A DNA stretch of 64,000 bases, taken from Parachlorella kessleri (lineage: Eukaryota; Chlorophyta; Trebouxiophyceae; Chlorellales; Chlorellaceae). This document shows, piece after piece, positions 61,491-64,000 of this stretch (its first letter is position 1; every line of letters starts with the position of its first letter). The notes under the pieces were generated by a model, which worked only from the letters and a program-made list of their open reading frames with translations, was not told where the DNA came from and ran no database searches. Position numbers and translations under genes: made by a program. Location: assembly GCA_001598975.1 (NCBI GenBank), contig BBXU01001992.1:1-64000 (forward strand). The letters are read 5' to 3'.

Positions 61491-64000
61491 CTATTGGCAC
61501 ACTGAATTGCCAGGCTCCACAGCTGTAGGCACCCCATAGCACACTGGTGCCGTCCCAATCAGGTTAGGCAGCTTGCACGCGCCCCTGGATGCTGCCACGG
61601 CAGCGCTAATGTCAACCTTGGTAGGAGTAGCCACCCCAAGCCCGTTGCTGCTGTCGCCGTTGTTGCCTGCTCCACTGCGGTCCTCTTCGCCCACCCAGGT
61701 GGACAGCAGTGCCTGGCTGAAGCGGTCAATGTCCTTGTCGGTGACATCCCACAGGTTGGCGATGGCAGCAGGGCATCCTGTGGGCAAGGAAGAGCAACAC
61801 AACCAAACTGTTGTCGCACAAGCACCGCAACTATGCCCAAGCACCAGAGCAACCCAAGTGTGTCGAAAGCAGTACTGTGTGCCTGTCAAGTAGTAGGCAG
61901 CCTTCGAAGCTTTCGCACCTGCTAGCAGGTATGCCAGCACCGGCCCCGTAGGCTCATAGTGTCGACGCAATCGCAGTCGCCCGCTGCTGCAGCCCATGAG
62001 CAGCGCAGCAGAGCAGCTATCCAGGCTGCGAAGCTTGCCAGCTGGGATGTACTGGTCGCCGCCGCCGTGGCCTAAATATACAAATAGCTGGTGCGACTGC
62101 AGTCCTTTGGCCAACTCGGTGGCGGTTGGCGGCTCGCCTGCCTTCCCCTGCACAAGCAAGCTGTCAACACATGGTGAACATAGAATGGACGGCAAGGCGG
62201 GTGACAGTTCACCCCCTGGCTGGCATTGGGTTGTCCTGGCTATGCCCAGTTGAGTGTACTGGAGCGGATATGTGGGGAGGGCTGCACCTGACATCGCAAG
62301 CCCTGCAGCAGGCAATACTGCCACCGGAAGTGGCGGTCGATAGTTCGTGGCTAACATACCACCCATGTTTCGGCAGACAAATGCTCTCACCTCCCAGCGC
62401 AAGGTCGCGAACCAGTCCTGGAAAGTGCTTTGCGTGCTGCTGAGGTCGCCAGAGGGGTTCAGGGAGTAGAAGGTGGAGCCGAGGTTCACACTGCGCTGTG
62501 AGCGCTTCGTGGAAGCAGCGGCGCAGGGAAGGGAAGGGATGCGGTAAATCCTGCAAGCAAAGTTGCATGAATGACATCATCGGCCAAGCATACTACAACC
62601 ATGCCACGTCTATACTTCCAAAGAGCTGCGCAGTGCAGTAGTGCTCAAATTGGAAACATGGAGCACTTGTAGTGTGCGTTTGCCAGAATCAGCTAGCAGA
62701 GAGTCGAAACCCATGTAATAATGCAGCGTAGTCCATCATCCATTACTAATATACGCGCTGGTCGCCCTTGGGCAGCAACCATCCTGCAAGCCTCGCACCT
62801 CTGTTGCTGCAGTCCTGGCACGCTCTCCCATGGCAGTGCTTGCAGCTCCCCGTCCAGCACCAACAGCACTGGCCCAGGGCTGCTCTCGAGCACGGTGCTG
62901 CTGGCCCTGCCATTCTCTGCTGAAGCAAGAGGCTGTGCGCCAGCTGACAGATCTGACTCAGGATCTGCAAGGCTGCTGGAACGCAATCTTGGCGCCGTAG
63001 CTGCCCCCTTACGGCTGCTGACCCCTGCTTTGACAGCTGTTCGAGTTCTGCTAGGGCCCGGACCAGGCGTGCTAGCTTGCATCATTCTCAGCCTGCATGT
63101 CACATTGCACGCATGACACAATATGGAGACAACACAGACCATACCATATCCTTAGGCCATTCTGGTAGTCATACAGCAAGTTCAGATAGTTTGCATCTGG
63201 CATACAACCCCTGCCCAAGCAGTCTTCGTCACGCCCGCCTTACCTGGAACGGGTCTTGCTGGCTCGGGCAGTAGTAGCTGCTGCAGGTTCATCTGCTGGC
63301 CGCTGTGGCTGCAAGGACATAGCGTCAAAGACCTCGCAAAGGCCTCCTGGCTCCTCCCTCGGGGGGCTGCCCTGCCATGCTGGGCTGCAGGCTGAGCCTG
63401 ACACAGCTAACAAGGACACCGCCGCTTTGCCAGCTCTGGAGCTTACAGCTATTTGACTGTGGGCATGCGGCTCCTCACTCGTGCGCGCCTCGTCAACAGG
63501 ACTTTCCCCCAGCTGGAAGCTGACTGCTTTACCCCCACGGGTCCTTCGGCCCTTGGCAGGCTCCTCTGTTGGTTCCCTGCTGCTGCTGGTGCTGCCGTAC
63601 ATGTCCTTCCTGTGCGTCCGCCCTACCGGCGCCAGGGAGGGCTTTGGGGCTACGGACCTGCTGGTATTGGTGGCTCGGCTCCCGTGCTTCTGAGGTGAGG
63701 CTGCCTCAGGGGGCTGCTCTCCCATGAAGCCCGCAGCGCTCGTGCCGCTTGACGGTACGTCTTCAGCTGCAGCTATCTGCTCCGCTGTCAAGCTCAGCCC
63801 CAGACAACTGCAGATCTGCGCTATAGCTTCCTGGGGGCCCTTCTGGCCCATACTGCTACCGCTGCTTTGAAGCACGCTACCTATGGCTGCCAGAGCAACG
63901 GAGCACTGCTGCTCCGACAGTGGAGGAAGTCCAGCCTGCTCCAGGTAGTGTTGCACCCGGTGCAACCAGCTTTCAGAAGCCTGCAAGTGCTGCTCACCAT
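61491..64000 (-). CDS. ESP1: Separase, C-terminal part with peptidase C50 domain (5' partial)
   Basis: CD-clan cysteine protease that cleaves cohesin at anaphase and licenses centriole duplication. Exons 64000-63244 (open to the right edge), 63092-62799, 62550-62391, 62147-61919 and 61777-61491 join in phase to 574 residues. Upstream of the catalytic part lies a disordered Ser/Pro/Arg-rich stretch. Landmarks: PVLLVLDGELQALPWESVP, FYSLNPSGDL, then LFVYLGHGGGDQYI with the catalytic His, ALLMGCSSGRL with the catalytic Cys, RRHYEPTGPVLAYLLAG, AIANLWDVTDKDIDRF and the end region PNLIGTAPVCYGVP. All are diagnostic of separase. The insertion GEEDRSGAGNNGDSSNG after STWV is a Gly/Ser/Asn-rich loop. 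The N-terminal superhelical part is beyond the window. Confidence 0.95.

Noticed and set aside
63981..63997. GTGAGC...GCAG at the right edge read as a separase intron
   Set aside because: It would be only 17 nt long, and the frame stays open through it to the window edge, so the exon is taken as continuous.

Overview
The window is nuclear DNA from a eukaryote, most probably a chlorophycean green alga. The genes are intron-dense with GTGAGT-type donors and (T)GCAG acceptors. TGTAA, the green-algal polyadenylation signal, lies shortly after several stop codons. Coding exons are GC-rich, and low-complexity Gln/Ala/Ser tracts are common. The species cannot be fixed from the sequence. I rebuilt 14 protein-coding genes by joining exons in phase; no RNA gene, CRISPR array or intact transposon was recognised.

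Left third (1-18 kb). The 3' end of an NADPH-thioredoxin reductase (+) is followed by a small multi-pass membrane protein (+), a DHHC palmitoyltransferase (+), a small charged protein of unknown family (-), a long Sfi1-like centrin-binding protein (+), and the ER translocon-associated RAMP4/SERP protein (+). RAMP4 appears to start with an exon that is only the ATG.

Middle (18-42 kb). A complete 26-exon importin-7/8-type karyopherin (-) is followed by a GLTP-fold lipid transfer protein (-) and a type I membrane protein with a Cys/Trp-containing ectodomain and a long Ser/Gln/Gly-rich stalk (-). That last gene is divergent, across about 250 bp, from a Golgi-type GT14 (core-2/I-branching, DUF266) glycosyltransferase (+).

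Right third (42-64 kb). All genes are on the minus strand: a 21-exon CASTOR/POL­LUX (DMI1)-family ion channel homologue, a short UBTD-type protein carrying only the dc-UbP N-terminal domain, a Gln-rich GARP (G2-like) transcription factor, and the C-terminal half of separase with its His/Cys catalytic dyad, running off the right edge.

The genes look like ordinary unlinked housekeeping and signalling genes rather than one system. Loose themes are centriole/mitosis (Sfi1-like, separase) and the secretory pathway (RAMP4, GT14, DHHC enzyme, type I membrane protein). The most unusual points are the ATG-only exon of RAMP4, the symmetric phase-2 exon architecture of the Sfi1-like gene, the channel without a recognisable plant-type filter, the UBTD protein without a ubiquitin-like domain, a GC-AG intron, and several small degenerate repeats between genes.
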